In this document: positions 1 to 8,956 of the stretch, one piece after another | How positions within the stretch are numbered: the stretch's first letter is position 1 | Layout: the number at the start of each line of letters is the position of its first letter | Source of the DNA: Pseudomonas yamanorum | Lineage (GTDB): Bacteria > Pseudomonadota > Gammaproteobacteria > Pseudomonadales > Pseudomonadaceae | Length of the DNA stretch: 64,000 nucleotides | Assembly (NCBI RefSeq): GCF_900105735.1 | Contig: NZ_LT629793.1 | Coordinates: forward strand, 1,116,001-1,180,000 | Direction: 5' to 3' | Translations under genes and position numbers: made by a program | Notes under the pieces: model-generated | The model's input: only the letters and a program-made list of their open reading frames with translations | Told to the model about the DNA's origin: nothing | Database searches by the model: none

Positions 1-2
1 GG

Positions 3-335
3 CTGCGCATATTGGTCGCCGAGGATAACCCGGTGAACCAGGCCATTATCCAGGAACAACTGGAAGCACTCGGCTGCACGGTGACCTTGGCATCCAATGG
101 CGAGCAGGCGATGCACCTGTGGCAACCCAACGCCTTCGACCTGGTGTTGACGGACGTGAATATGCCGTTGATGAACGGCTACGACCTGGCGCGTACACTC
201 AGGGAGCATGACCCTCAGTTGCCGATCATAGGGGTCACCGCGAACGCCATGCGCGAGGAAGGCATTCGTTGCCTGGCGGTAGGGATGAACGCCTGGCTCG
301 TCAAGCCCTTGACGGTCATTTTCAAGATAAATTAA
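3..335 (+). pseudogene. C-terminal receiver domain of a hybrid sensor kinase, broken at its 3' end
   Basis: The reading frame is open from the left edge of the window and encodes a response-regulator receiver domain: the acidic pocket near VAEDNPVNQ, the phospho-acceptor Asp in VLTDVNMP, the T of VTANA and the conserved K of LVKPL. Such a domain with the LRILVAEDN start normally belongs to a BvgS-type hybrid histidine kinase whose body lies upstream of the window. After the K-P-L motif the frame runs into an unrelated AT-rich stretch and stops (TVIFKIN), so the rest of the receiver domain and any HPt domain are missing. I infer truncation by an insertion or deletion at about 315-320. The domain identity is secure; what caused the break is not. 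Confidence 0.8.
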
Positions 336-482
336 AATTTTTCACGATTATTGAAATATAAAACCGGCGGCACACAGCCATCCATAGCTCTGGCGATATG
401 CGTATACCGTTTCGCTAGGGGTGGCTCGCTACATTGCTGCATTCGCTCAGATGTCAGAATTGCCCAATTAAGGAAACTAGCG

Positions 483-1316
483 TCAATGCTCTTTTACTTT
501 TTTGATACGAAGTAAGATTAACGCAAGAATTGCGATCGCGATGGGCGTCATGGCAAGCATAGCTTCCCGTGGTTCAACCTTAGCGCCGAGCATGTGCAAC
601 CCCGAGTAGACAAGCTTGAGCAGGTTCAGCAGATAGTAGGTAATGGCGATAATCGACAGGCCTTCCACGGCACGCTGAATCTTTATCTGAGCATCGGCAC
701 GAGCATTCAGGCTTTTGAGAATTTCCGAGTTCTGCTCCTCCATTTCCACCTGGATCCTGGCTTGCAAAAGATCGCCGAGATTGGCCACGCTTTTTGCCAG
801 GTGCTCCAACCGCTGTTCCGTAGCGGTGCAGTATCGGAGGGTAGGTTTGAAACGTCGCTCAATGAATACTCCAAGGCGCTGGCAATCTCCCACGTGACTT
901 TCCCGTAACTCGCCCATGCGCTCGAATACCAGTTGAGCATATGCGTGCGTAGCGCTAAAACGATGACGGCTTTTCGCAGTACTGCTGACCACTTGAGCTG
1001 AAAGACTGGAGATATCCGCTAGCAGAGCTTTTGCGTTATCACTGTCAGCGTCGGCATTACGTTCGGAGAGAGTGACTAAGGTCTTGTCAAAAACATCGAG
1101 TTGCGAGCTCAAAGTCTTCGCCATGGTCAAGGACAAAGAGGCCATCATCCGGTAGGTTTCGATCTCCAACAGACGACGGATCATCCGCCCTTGGCGATAA
1201 GCGTTGAGACGCTCGCCAGCTGTGATCAACTTCGACATTACAAAATTGATGCCGCCGAAACCAAAGCATATCCACGGGTCGCAACGACTACTCCATAATG
1301 GGCGTGTCGGTGTCAT
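483..1316 (-). pseudogene. C-terminal part of a DUF3422 membrane protein
   Basis: The translated product contains the DUF3422 signature region (TAGERLNAYRQGRMIRRLLE, then a long helical stretch and IQRAVEGLSIIAITYY) and ends with two hydrophobic segments and a basic tail (LILLRIKKVKEH). Full-length family members are about 420-440 residues; here only about 255 match and the first ~25 residues of the open frame do not look native. I therefore call it a 5'-truncated relic, although translation from the internal Met of MSKLITAGERL cannot be excluded. The function of the family is unknown; the C-terminal helices suggest an inner-membrane location. Confidence 0.72.
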
Positions 1317-1398
1317 TTCCTCGCGCTTCTATGGTGGCCAGGTGGACTGCGCAAGAATCAAAAATCCATAATAATCACTCATTTTATCGGAGACGATC

Positions 1399-1767
1399 AT
1401 GTCTAAACTTGCAGAGTTTCGCCAACTGGAACAGCAGCTTGCAGCTCAGCTTGCGGAGCTGGAATCATTAAAAAACGATTCGGGGCTAAAGCGAGAGATT
1501 GAATTTGAAACCAAGCTCCGTGGTCTCTTGGCGGAATATAGTTTCAGTTTGAAAAACATCATTAGCATTCTCGATCCGCAGACCTCTCATGGCCGCACCG
1601 CATCGGGAACAGCAGAAAAATCGACTCGCAAGCCACGGCAGGTCAAGGTCTACAAAAACCCGCATTCAGGAGAAATTGTCGAAACCAAAGGAGGCAATCA
1701 TCGCACCCTTAAAGGCTGGAAAGCCGAGTATGGTTCTGCCGAAGTCGAAAGCTGGCTGGCCCAGTAA
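1399..1767 (+). CDS. MvaT/MvaU-type H-NS-like nucleoid protein
   Basis: A 122-residue protein with the two-part layout of the Pseudomonas MvaT family: an N-terminal coiled-coil oligomerisation region (residues ~1-60, rich in Leu, Glu and Gln) and a C-terminal DNA-binding part with the family hallmarks KVYKNPHSGE, ETKGGNHRTLK and W-x-x-x-Y-G. Family members bind AT-rich, often foreign, DNA and silence it. The ATG follows a GGAGACGATC ribosome-binding region. A strong terminator follows directly, so it is probably monocistronic. It sits beside an island full of AT-rich acquired DNA, so silencing of those genes is plausible, but that is inference. It may be a second copy beside the core mvaT gene. 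Confidence 0.92.
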   Translation: MSKLAEFRQLEQQLAAQLAELESLKNDSGLKREIEFETKLRGLLAEYSFSLKNIISILDPQTSHGRTASGTAEKSTRKPRQVKVYKNPHSGEIVETKGGNHRTLKGWKAEYGSAEVESWLAQ

Positions 1768-1780
1768 AAAACGCTGGCAT

Positions 1781-1804
1781 AGGCTTCTGAACGAAGCCTT
1801 TTTA
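1781..1804 (+). terminator. Intrinsic terminator of the MvaT-like gene
   Basis: Perfect 7-bp stem AGGCTTC/GAAGCCT with a 5-nt loop, followed by a T run, 13 nt after the stop codon of the MvaT-like gene. Confidence 0.85.
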
Positions 1805-1969
1805 TCAAATGCCAAGTCGACCTGTACCAGGCCATGTTGTTAGCGCCACAAACGTGCATCACGCAAGGAAATCACTATGTCCGAAGATCACAAGTCTTCC
1901 TTTCCTGAGGCACGTCCACCCATCTGTACGCAGGCAGTACGCGCTAACCGCTAACTGAATCACCCATTC

Positions 1970-2474
1970 TTAGTTGCGAAATGACTGCGCCAAAAACGCG
2001 GTGATCAGCGATGCAATCTGCAGTTGAATCAACGACCGTGGTCGAGCGTTGTCGCCATCTCTGCAAATGATGCCATCGCCAGGTGCGTCTTCTTCGAGCA
2101 ACGCTACCGCGCCAGGTTTGCACATAGACAAAAAACTGAAGTGGCTGGCGTCCATGATCTCAACGTATTGATTCGTCGTCGGAGGCAAACGCTTGCTTAG
2201 GTCGGCGGACTCCAACTGTGCGGGAAGGTCTTCAGAGGGTGCGCCTGCTGCGATCACCAGTGTCGGCACGGGCAAGCGCACCGACGAACACCGGAGTATC
2301 AGCGATCAAATGCGGTGTGGCTGTGGTGGCGCTCGGGTACCAGACGACCAATTCCAGCGGACGGTCATTTTGCTTGCCTGGCAACGTCGAGGTCCGGAAG
2401 CCGATAGGGTTGTCGCCAGCGAAAGCGTTTATGTTCAGACAGATAAGGAACAGGGCGCCAAGTACTGTTTTCAT
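1970..2474 (-). pseudogene. Secreted alpha/beta-hydrolase (dienelactone-hydrolase-like), internally deleted
   Basis: Two pieces of one protein lie in different frames. The upstream piece (2474 to ~2280) has a signal peptide ending in AFAG and the family start GFRTSTLPG...RPLELVVWYPS. The downstream piece (~2281 to 1970) carries the C-terminal part, including the likely catalytic-His region ASHFSFLSMCKPG and the tail EEDAPGDGIICRDG. The central half of the hydrolase, including the nucleophile elbow, is missing and the join is out of frame. A functional enzyme is very unlikely. The assignment comes from recalled family motifs. Confidence 0.65.
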
Positions 2475-2914
2475 TGCTTGTATCTTCCATGATGGGTCGG
2501 CGTCGATTGAGCGCGATCAGGTCCGCGGGAAACATATCAGCCATCGTGTCGGCCCACACAGTCATTTCTAATGCCCAGTGAGTCGACTAGTTTTCCAGGC
2601 ACTTCCAGTGACCGCTTCTGGCAGTTCCTACCGATCATTGTTGCAAAGCGCGTTGGTCAATCCGATGTAATCGACGGTCAGAATGAATGCAATTGACTGG
2701 TTAGATCGGTTGTAAGTAGATGGTCAAGTGGAATTCAATTTTGCATTAAGCATAAAAGACCCGGCCAAGACCGGGTCGGGTATAACGTTCAGCCAAACTC
2801 CGGATTCATTCCCAGAATGGTTCAGTGGCCGGGGGCTCGTTCTCCTGGATCACCGCTTCGTGCTTACACGTATTGAGTCCGGGCCCGGCTCAACACCCGT
2901 TTGGAAGGCAGATC
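2475..2914. other. Intergenic stretch without a recognisable gene
   Basis: About 440 nt with no coding signal I can support. It contains the terminator of the gene that follows on the minus strand (2754-2777). Confidence 0.5.
2754..2777 (-). terminator. Intrinsic terminator downstream of the secreted protein gene
   Basis: On the minus strand GACCCGG pairs with CCGGGTC around a 6-nt loop and is followed by TTTTATG. It lies about 140 nt past the stop codon of the 2915-3904 gene. Confidence 0.7.
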
Positions 2915-3904
2915 CTAAGGGCAATCCGAACCTGTAGGCGGTTGGCCAGGCGCCCTCAACACTCCAGAAATGCTGATTTTTGCGACACGCCCTGAGAAAC
3001 CGGGACTTTTACACGAGCAGGCGGAACCCACAGTTGCGTTACAAGCGGCTGGGCACCGTGGCATCGTATTAGGGAATGTTGGCCCAGGGCCTGCATTGCT
3101 GGGAACGCAGATCAAAGCATCCACAGTATATCCATCGTCATGAGTCGGTTGAGGTGCTGGCGGTGGTGGTGGGGGAATATCGTCGTTCTGACTAATAGGG
3201 CCGGCGATGGTGATTGTCTGCGGCTGCGGCAGATAGAACCTCGCACCGTTGTAATCAGAATTCACGATGAATGAAACAGGGCTGTTGCCCTGCCGAGTGC
3301 ACTGTACGTATTGGCGACTACCGGTAATCAACGTCCCCTTATCCCAAGTCATGTTCGGACACGTTGCGCCGATTACGCCTGGCTTGCCAGTAAGCGTTGC
3401 CTGATGGATTGCAGCAGCATTTCGAAACTCCAGGCTGACTTCTATGTTGGTGGCATCGAGTAATTCGCCATTCAACAAAAGACCTCCCGCTGTCTTGTTG
3501 CACTCGGACCAGGCGCGGACGATATTGGGATCAGCAATCCTCTGGAGAACGTTCAAATACTGCTCATTACTCAGGGCACCAGTACCACCACCACAAGCGC
3601 TGTTCTGAAGTTCCTTGGCTTGTTTTTCATTGTAACCGCCCCCGAATCCGATAGGCCCAACCCCTGGAATCTTGAGTGCGACATCGGCATTCCCTCCTGC
3701 ACTGTTGGTGCCCTTCTGCAAATTCGAACTGCAAAAATTATTACTGAATGAGTTCTTAAAATTCCCCGCTTGAGTCAACGAATAGGTATTCCTCAACCCT
3801 GACTCCAGAATCTCTCCGCAATCTGCCATTGCATTAAGTGCTGCACTGGAAAGCAGAACAAGCGCGCCCCATCGATAGGGTCTCGACAGCCGTTTGATGT
3901 TCAT
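2915..3904 (-). CDS. Secreted protein of unknown function with a proline-rich linker
   Basis: 329 residues. It begins with a clear Sec signal peptide (basic MNIKRLSRPYR, a hydrophobic core, and a cut after ALNAMA, next residue D). The mature part has many cysteines (about 12) and a glycine-rich stretch near residues 70-95. A PPPPPPAP linker at about residue 245 separates a large N-terminal domain from a short Cys-rich C-terminal domain (CPAACNATVGSACSCKSP). I do not recognise the family. Signal peptide, paired cysteines and linker suggest a periplasmic or extracellular two-domain protein. The gene stands alone, divergent from the recombinase operon, with its own terminator. No frame damage is visible. 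Confidence 0.7.
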   Translation of the reverse strand: MNIKRLSRPYRWGALVLLSSAALNAMADCGEILESGLRNTYSLTQAGNFKNSFSNNFCSSNLQKGTNSAGGNADVALKIPGVGPIGFGGGYNEKQAKELQNSACGGGTGALSNEQYLNVLQRIADPNIVRAWSECNKTAGGLLLNGELLDATNIEVSLEFRNAAAIHQATLTGKPGVIGATCPNMTWDKGTLITGSRQYVQCTRQGNSPVSFIVNSDYNGARFYLPQPQTITIAGPISQNDDIPPPPPPAPQPTHDDGYTVDALICVPSNAGPGPTFPNTMPRCPAACNATVGSACSCKSPGFSGRVAKISISGVLRAPGQPPTGSDCP

Positions 3905-3970
3905 GGAAAGCCCTGCCTTGGAAAGTTGTGTTCTGATCCGGCTCCTTGCAGGTGTTAGATCTGTACTATA

Positions 3971-3987
3971 TAAGAATTAGGTTCTTA
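3971..3987. repeat. Short inverted repeat upstream of the recombinase trio
   Basis: TAAGAA, 5-nt spacer, TTCTTA, about 80 nt before the first recombinase gene. It could be a recombinase core or arm site at the island end, or an operator; only the symmetry is seen. Confidence 0.35.
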
Positions 3988-4068
3988 CAAGCTCGCAGGT
4001 ATGGCGCTGAGCTGGAGCTTGAGAGAGCAACCTTATAGAGCCGGGCGGCAAGTGCAGGGGAACCGCAG

Positions 4069-5217
4069 ATGGAGCTTGTGTGGGCATCTGAAGACTTCGT
4101 GATCGCTGGGCAACCTTACCCAGGATTTCCCATCCTGTTGTGGGATTCGATGGAGAGTTGCACTGAGGCTAATCAGTTCTTTCGCTACTACTTGCTTCGC
4201 GGGGCCATTGGCTCCAATGATTCCTGGCCCAACACCGGACGTGCACTGTACGACTTCTTCAGTTTTCTACAGGCCCATGAGATTGACTGGCGCGACGTGG
4301 ATCGTGGTGAGGCCAAAAGCCTTGTCGCGGCCTATCGGGACTACTGCTTGGTGACATGCGAGTTGGCACTAAACACCACTCGCCAACGCCTCACTTACAT
4401 CTGCAAATTCTACGAGTTCGCCCTGAGGGAAAGATGGGTGACGCGCCTGCCGTTCAACTATGAAGAGCGCCCTGTAAAGCGTGAACCAAACGTCCTTAGA
4501 CATATCGATGCCAGCGGCGGCAAAGCAATAGCAAACGACGTGATGCCACGTAGCCACAAATCCATACCCAAATTCTTGAGCATGGGCGAAGTCAAATCCC
4601 TCCTGGCGGCAACTGAAAACCCCCATCACCGAATGATCATATGTCTGGCGCTGCATACTGGCATGCGCCGTGAGGAAGTCGCTGCTTTCCCACTAGTTTA
4701 TGTCTTCAACCCCGACGAGGCGGGACGAACGGAACGCAACCTCCGCATTCGGCTCGATCCGTCCGACGGCAACGGCATGGTAACCAAAGGTAGTAAACCG
4801 CGAGATATTTACGTCAGCCGTAAGTTTATGGCTGAACTCTACCGCTATGTCACCAAGGTGCGTGGCGAGCGCGCGTCATTGAACAAGCTCCCGCAAAAGT
4901 CGATGCTCCTTAACCAGGCAGGGGAACGCTATGGCATGGATGGGAAGAGCCTCAACCGGATCATCAGTCAGGCCGGCAAACGGGCTGGTTTCAAAGTGCA
5001 TACGCATATCCTCCGGCACACCTTTGCCACCCATACCCTGGTTAGCCTCCAGCGCGACCGTGCGAACGGGCTGGATCCTCTGGTCTTCGTCCAGCGGCAA
5101 CTCGGCCATAGCTCGATTCAGACGACAATGGTGTATCTGCACTTGGTCAACGAAATGGCTGACGAGGCGGTGCTGGCTTACGACGATGAATTAAACGCGA
5201 TGGCTGAGGCACCCTGA
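4069..5217 (+). CDS. Tyrosine recombinase, first of a trio (GinA-like)
   Basis: 382 residues with an N-terminal SAM-like core-binding region (~residues 35-130) and a C-terminal catalytic domain showing the tyrosine-recombinase set: Arg in HTGMRREE, the HxxR box HILRH, the second His in LGHSS and the nucleophile in TMVYLH. It is the first of three recombinase genes that overlap by 1-4 nt. That arrangement matches the recombinase operon of GInt genomic islands (ginA, ginB, ginC followed by a small ginD). In such islands the operon sits at one end of the element and drives its integration and excision. The island assignment rests on gene order and family, not on mapped attachment sites. Confidence 0.88.
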   Translation: MELVWASEDFVIAGQPYPGFPILLWDSMESCTEANQFFRYYLLRGAIGSNDSWPNTGRALYDFFSFLQAHEIDWRDVDRGEAKSLVAAYRDYCLVTCELALNTTRQRLTYICKFYEFALRERWVTRLPFNYEERPVKREPNVLRHIDASGGKAIANDVMPRSHKSIPKFLSMGEVKSLLAATENPHHRMIICLALHTGMRREEVAAFPLVYVFNPDEAGRTERNLRIRLDPSDGNGMVTKGSKPRDIYVSRKFMAELYRYVTKVRGERASLNKLPQKSMLLNQAGERYGMDGKSLNRIISQAGKRAGFKVHTHILRHTFATHTLVSLQRDRANGLDPLVFVQRQLGHSSIQTTMVYLHLVNEMADEAVLAYDDELNAMAEAP

Positions 5218-6896
5218 TGGGCAAACGCAAGGTATTTACCAAGACCGACCTCAGCATCCCGCAAGTTGAGCACAGCCACGACGCCATAGGAAACGTGCTC
5301 ATTCTGCCCGAGGCTATCCCTCCGGCGAACACCATAATCAAGTTTAGAGAAAATAAAAATTACAGCAGAAAATTCGAGCTTTCACGCTGGTATGGTGTAG
5401 GCATCGATCCCATTACCTATGCCTGCCAGCGTCAAATTGAGCGGTTTCTCGCCGGACAGGAGAGCGCCCTCACAGTCAATACAGTGATTTCTTACTGCAC
5501 GAATGCGCTGCCTAACTTCCTCAACTACTGCATGCTTCGGAGGACGGCTTTTAGCCGCGACTTGGTCTTGGCCGATGTGACACGGGACCTGATCGACGGC
5601 TACCTCAGCTACTTAGCTGGGCTGGGAGTGTCGACTACCACTCAGTGCAGTTTCTATTCAAAAACCAAATCCGTGCTTCGCGCCATGGCGTGGAGAGGGC
5701 TGTTCCCCTTGGTCATCTCCGGCGATGCAGGCACCTTCCCACGCAACCCCTTTCCAAATAGCGGCCGTAAGGCAAAGGGCGAGACTGCGCTATCGAAGCG
5801 CGAGCAGCAAGAGTTCACTGTGGCGCTGCAACAGGCCATCAAGCCAATATGGATCGACAACATAACTGTGACCGGCGAGCTGCTGGTCTTTGCTCTCCTG
5901 GTCGTGGCGCTGTACACCGGACGCAATACCACGCCACTGCTTGAAATGGGCCGCGATTGCTTGCATCCGCCCCCCAAAGACAACACTGTATTCCTGATTC
6001 TATGGAAGCGGCGCGGCTACAACGCCAGCAAAGTGGCACTGCGTCCAGCATCGGATGCCGAACGCCTTCAAGAATCTACGCCCCGCGTGAGAACCAATGT
6101 GGAGCGTCTGATACGTCGCGTAATGGATTTAACCGAGCCCCTCGACTCAGAGGCTCCGGACGAGATCAAGGGGCGTGTTTGGCTTTATCGTAGTCGCGCT
6201 TCGATATCAGAGGGTCAAGTCACAGCGTTGAGCGACGGAATGTTGAAAAAGGCTACAAGCAAACTTGTAGCTCAGTACGGTCTGACCGATAGCGACGGGA
6301 AGCCAATGCGCATGAACATCTCTCGATTGCGCAAGACCTTTGCCAACCGCATCTTCGAACTGACCGATGGCGATCTCGCGACCACAGCCGCAGCCCTTGG
6401 CAATACCGCACGGGTGGCCGAAAGAAACTATTTGGCGCCCAGCGAGAATACCCGTCGCAACTGGCAGTTCATGGGTGAGCTACTGGTGCAGGAGTTGCTG
6501 ACTGTAACCATCGGAGCGACTTATAAGGATACCCCCCTAGGACGATGCACGGATCCGGTAAACGGTCAGTTCGCGCCGAAGCGTGAGGATGCAACTTGTA
6601 TGAGCTTCGTTAACTGCCTGCGCTGTAAACAATATGCTGTAACCGCCGAGGACCTGTACAAGCTGTTCAGCTTCTACTTCCGCGTGCTTGCCGAGCGTTC
6701 TCGAATGGACAAGCGGCGCTGGGCACGAGACTACGCCCACATTCCTCGCCTGATTGACCACTATATCGTCGCTGAGGGACTAAGGCGTGGAACCTTCAAG
6801 ACCGCAGCTGTTGAGACAGCTCGTGAGCACGCCCGATCCCAACCGCACCCGTTTTGGTCGGTTGATCTGATCGTCAGCCTGGAGGTCTTCACATGA
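5217..6896 (+). CDS. Tyrosine recombinase, second of a trio (GinB-like)
   Basis: 559 residues; the start codon overlaps the preceding stop (TGATG). The catalytic elements are divergent: Arg in LYTGRNTTP, a RLRKTFANR segment in place of the usual HxxR box, LGNTARVAERNYLAP with the presumed nucleophilic Tyr, then a ~130-residue C-terminal extension holding several Cys (ATCMSFVNCLRCKQY) that could bind a metal. Length, order and overlap fit the second gene of a GInt-type recombinase operon. No damage is visible. Confidence 0.82.
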   Translation: MGKRKVFTKTDLSIPQVEHSHDAIGNVLILPEAIPPANTIIKFRENKNYSRKFELSRWYGVGIDPITYACQRQIERFLAGQESALTVNTVISYCTNALPNFLNYCMLRRTAFSRDLVLADVTRDLIDGYLSYLAGLGVSTTTQCSFYSKTKSVLRAMAWRGLFPLVISGDAGTFPRNPFPNSGRKAKGETALSKREQQEFTVALQQAIKPIWIDNITVTGELLVFALLVVALYTGRNTTPLLEMGRDCLHPPPKDNTVFLILWKRRGYNASKVALRPASDAERLQESTPRVRTNVERLIRRVMDLTEPLDSEAPDEIKGRVWLYRSRASISEGQVTALSDGMLKKATSKLVAQYGLTDSDGKPMRMNISRLRKTFANRIFELTDGDLATTAAALGNTARVAERNYLAPSENTRRNWQFMGELLVQELLTVTIGATYKDTPLGRCTDPVNGQFAPKREDATCMSFVNCLRCKQYAVTAEDLYKLFSFYFRVLAERSRMDKRRWARDYAHIPRLIDHYIVAEGLRRGTFKTAAVETAREHARSQPHPFWSVDLIVSLEVFT

Positions 6897-8956
6897 ACGA
6901 CAACACACTGACAGCGCTGCCCTATGCACCCGTTACAGTCCAGCCAAGCGATGTACGTCGACTCTCCGAATCCGAATGCAACGCCCTGATCATCACCGCT
7001 ACTCAGGTCGATAGGCACTGGATCATAATTAGCCGCTACGGCGACGACATCTGGCAGCTCGACGGTTTCAGCAGCAACGTACAGGCCAATCAGAAGCTGC
7101 TGGACTTCGACCGAGTACCACCGGCATTTCGGTCGGTAATGAAGGCGATGCTGTACCGTTACCTTCGACGAGGGCGTGTCGGGTCGGCTAGGCCTAAAGG
7201 CGCGGTTGTTCGAAGCGTCTTCTCAAATGCAATGCCATTCTTGCGCTACCTAGAAGGGCTGAAGTTCGATCACTTAAGCGCAGTGACGCCTCTGGTCTGT
7301 ACAACCTATGTGGCATCCTGCAAGGCGCACCTCCAGACCAACCGTTCTAAAGGAAAGCCATTATCGCCGCGTGGGTTGGAAGCTCGTTTTAGCGCGGTCG
7401 AAGCACTCCACGAGCTGAGCCAGTACACCGACGACCGGATGTCTCAGCCCCCTTGGCCCGAGACTTCCGCGAAGGCAATGGCAGGGCAGCTTCGCGGCAG
7501 TATCACTCAAGGTGCCAAGACGCAACTGATCCCCGATGATGTTTTTTGCATCCTGTTCAACCCAGCCTACGAACAAATTGAACGCGGACAACAATTGCTT
7601 GATCTTCGCGATGCGCTGGACGCTACTGCGTTGTACCGAAAGGGGCAAACAAAAGATTACATTAGTCGGGCCAAGGCAAGCCACCTGAACGCCCTTGGCT
7701 GGGAGGGCAGTTTGAGGACATTCAACTCAACACTGACCGAACTGCGCACAGCATGCTACATCGTCCTGGCCAGCACCTCCGGTTGCCGCAACCACGAGCT
7801 GGCCAACGTTCAGGCGGGCGCACACCACCGTACTCACGACAGCGAGGGCACCATCTATCACTGGATGCGATCTAAATCTGACAAGACGGATGCAGGTATC
7901 CATGACTGGATGATCCCGGAGGTCGCTGTGCGTGCCCTGCGTCTCATGGAACGTTGGTGTATGCCCTATCAAGCCATGATCTCCGCCGAGATCATGCAGC
8001 GCCGCCGAGTTAACGTGCATGATCCGCAGATCGCAGAGGCACAGAAGCACCGCCATTCGCTCTTTCTCGGTGTTTATGCAAATGAGGGCAACCAAGTACG
8101 TACGCTTTCTGGCATGACTTGGGATGTAAAACTCAAAATATTCGCCAAGAACTGCGGACTGGACTGGAAGCTCGCCAGCCACCAGTTCCGCCGCAAGTTC
8201 GCCAACTACGCTGCGCACAGCCGCTTCGGCGACCTGCGCTACCTCAAAGAGCATTACGCGCACTGGACGCTGGACATGAGTTTGGGTTATGCCATGGACG
8301 ATACCTGGGGACAGCATCTTGACCTTGAGCTGTATGCCGATATTCAGGGTGAGTTGGAGGGTATAAAACTCGGCGTCGTCGATACGTGGCTAGGTGATGC
8401 CCCCCTTGCCGGTGGTTATGGCGGCGCGATCAAACAATGGCAGCGGGAGCCGCAGAATTTACTGATTTTCAAGGATCACGCTTCAATACTGAAGTCCATT
8501 TCAGAGAGTACCGCAATTCGCAGCAACGGCCATGCCTGGTGCACGGCGGATAGTGATGGTTGCGTCGGTAATACCCTTGAGCGCACCCGCTGTGGCGGCG
8601 GCTGCCACAACGCTGTAATCGGGCTCAGCCACGCGCCCATTTATCAACGACTCTATGATGATCTGAAAGGGCTACTCCATTGCCCGGACATTGGTGAGGG
8701 CGGTCGCCAGCGAGTTGAACGCGACCTAAAACGTTCCAGAGACGTACTTGCCGAGTTAGGTACCCGCATGAAAGTTCTGGTGCATGACGGGATTGGCGTC
8801 TGGCTGGCTGCACGGCGGTTGAACCAAGGCAAGTTTCATTGGCCAGGCATTCGACAAGGCTGTGAAATCGAGCTGGACGCCGAGCAACTTCATGCCTTGG
8901 TGCTCGGCCTACCTTGGCAACGGGTTGGGGCTGGCGGTGCAATCACACTGCTTTAA
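6893..8956 (+). CDS. Third tyrosine recombinase (GinC-like), 3'-truncated and fused in frame to an IS66 TnpB tail
   Basis: 687-residue frame overlapping the previous gene by 4 nt. Residues 1 to ~624 are a large tyrosine recombinase: Arg in STSGCRNHE, the HQFRRKFANY box, His in HYAHWTLDMSLGY with the presumed Tyr, then a Cys/His cluster (CTADSDGCVG, RTRCGGGCHN). From MKVLVHDGIGVW (about residue 625, nt ~8767) to the end the sequence is the C-terminal ~63 residues of IS66 TnpB, matching the tnpB copy at 27069-27404. So an IS66 piece replaced the end of the gene, and the small fourth gene expected in a GInt operon is gone. The chimera is open, but its recombinase activity is doubtful. Confidence 0.8.
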   Translation: MNDNTLTALPYAPVTVQPSDVRRLSESECNALIITATQVDRHWIIISRYGDDIWQLDGFSSNVQANQKLLDFDRVPPAFRSVMKAMLYRYLRRGRVGSARPKGAVVRSVFSNAMPFLRYLEGLKFDHLSAVTPLVCTTYVASCKAHLQTNRSKGKPLSPRGLEARFSAVEALHELSQYTDDRMSQPPWPETSAKAMAGQLRGSITQGAKTQLIPDDVFCILFNPAYEQIERGQQLLDLRDALDATALYRKGQTKDYISRAKASHLNALGWEGSLRTFNSTLTELRTACYIVLASTSGCRNHELANVQAGAHHRTHDSEGTIYHWMRSKSDKTDAGIHDWMIPEVAVRALRLMERWCMPYQAMISAEIMQRRRVNVHDPQIAEAQKHRHSLFLGVYANEGNQVRTLSGMTWDVKLKIFAKNCGLDWKLASHQFRRKFANYAAHSRFGDLRYLKEHYAHWTLDMSLGYAMDDTWGQHLDLELYADIQGELEGIKLGVVDTWLGDAPLAGGYGGAIKQWQREPQNLLIFKDHASILKSISESTAIRSNGHAWCTADSDGCVGNTLERTRCGGGCHNAVIGLSHAPIYQRLYDDLKGLLHCPDIGEGGRQRVERDLKRSRDVLAELGTRMKVLVHDGIGVWLAARRLNQGKFHWPGIRQGCEIELDAEQLHALVLGLPWQRVGAGGAITLL

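Noticed and set aside
7727..8317. 196-codon minus-strand frame
   Set aside because: Shadow of the third tyrosine recombinase, whose catalytic motifs lie on the plus strand.
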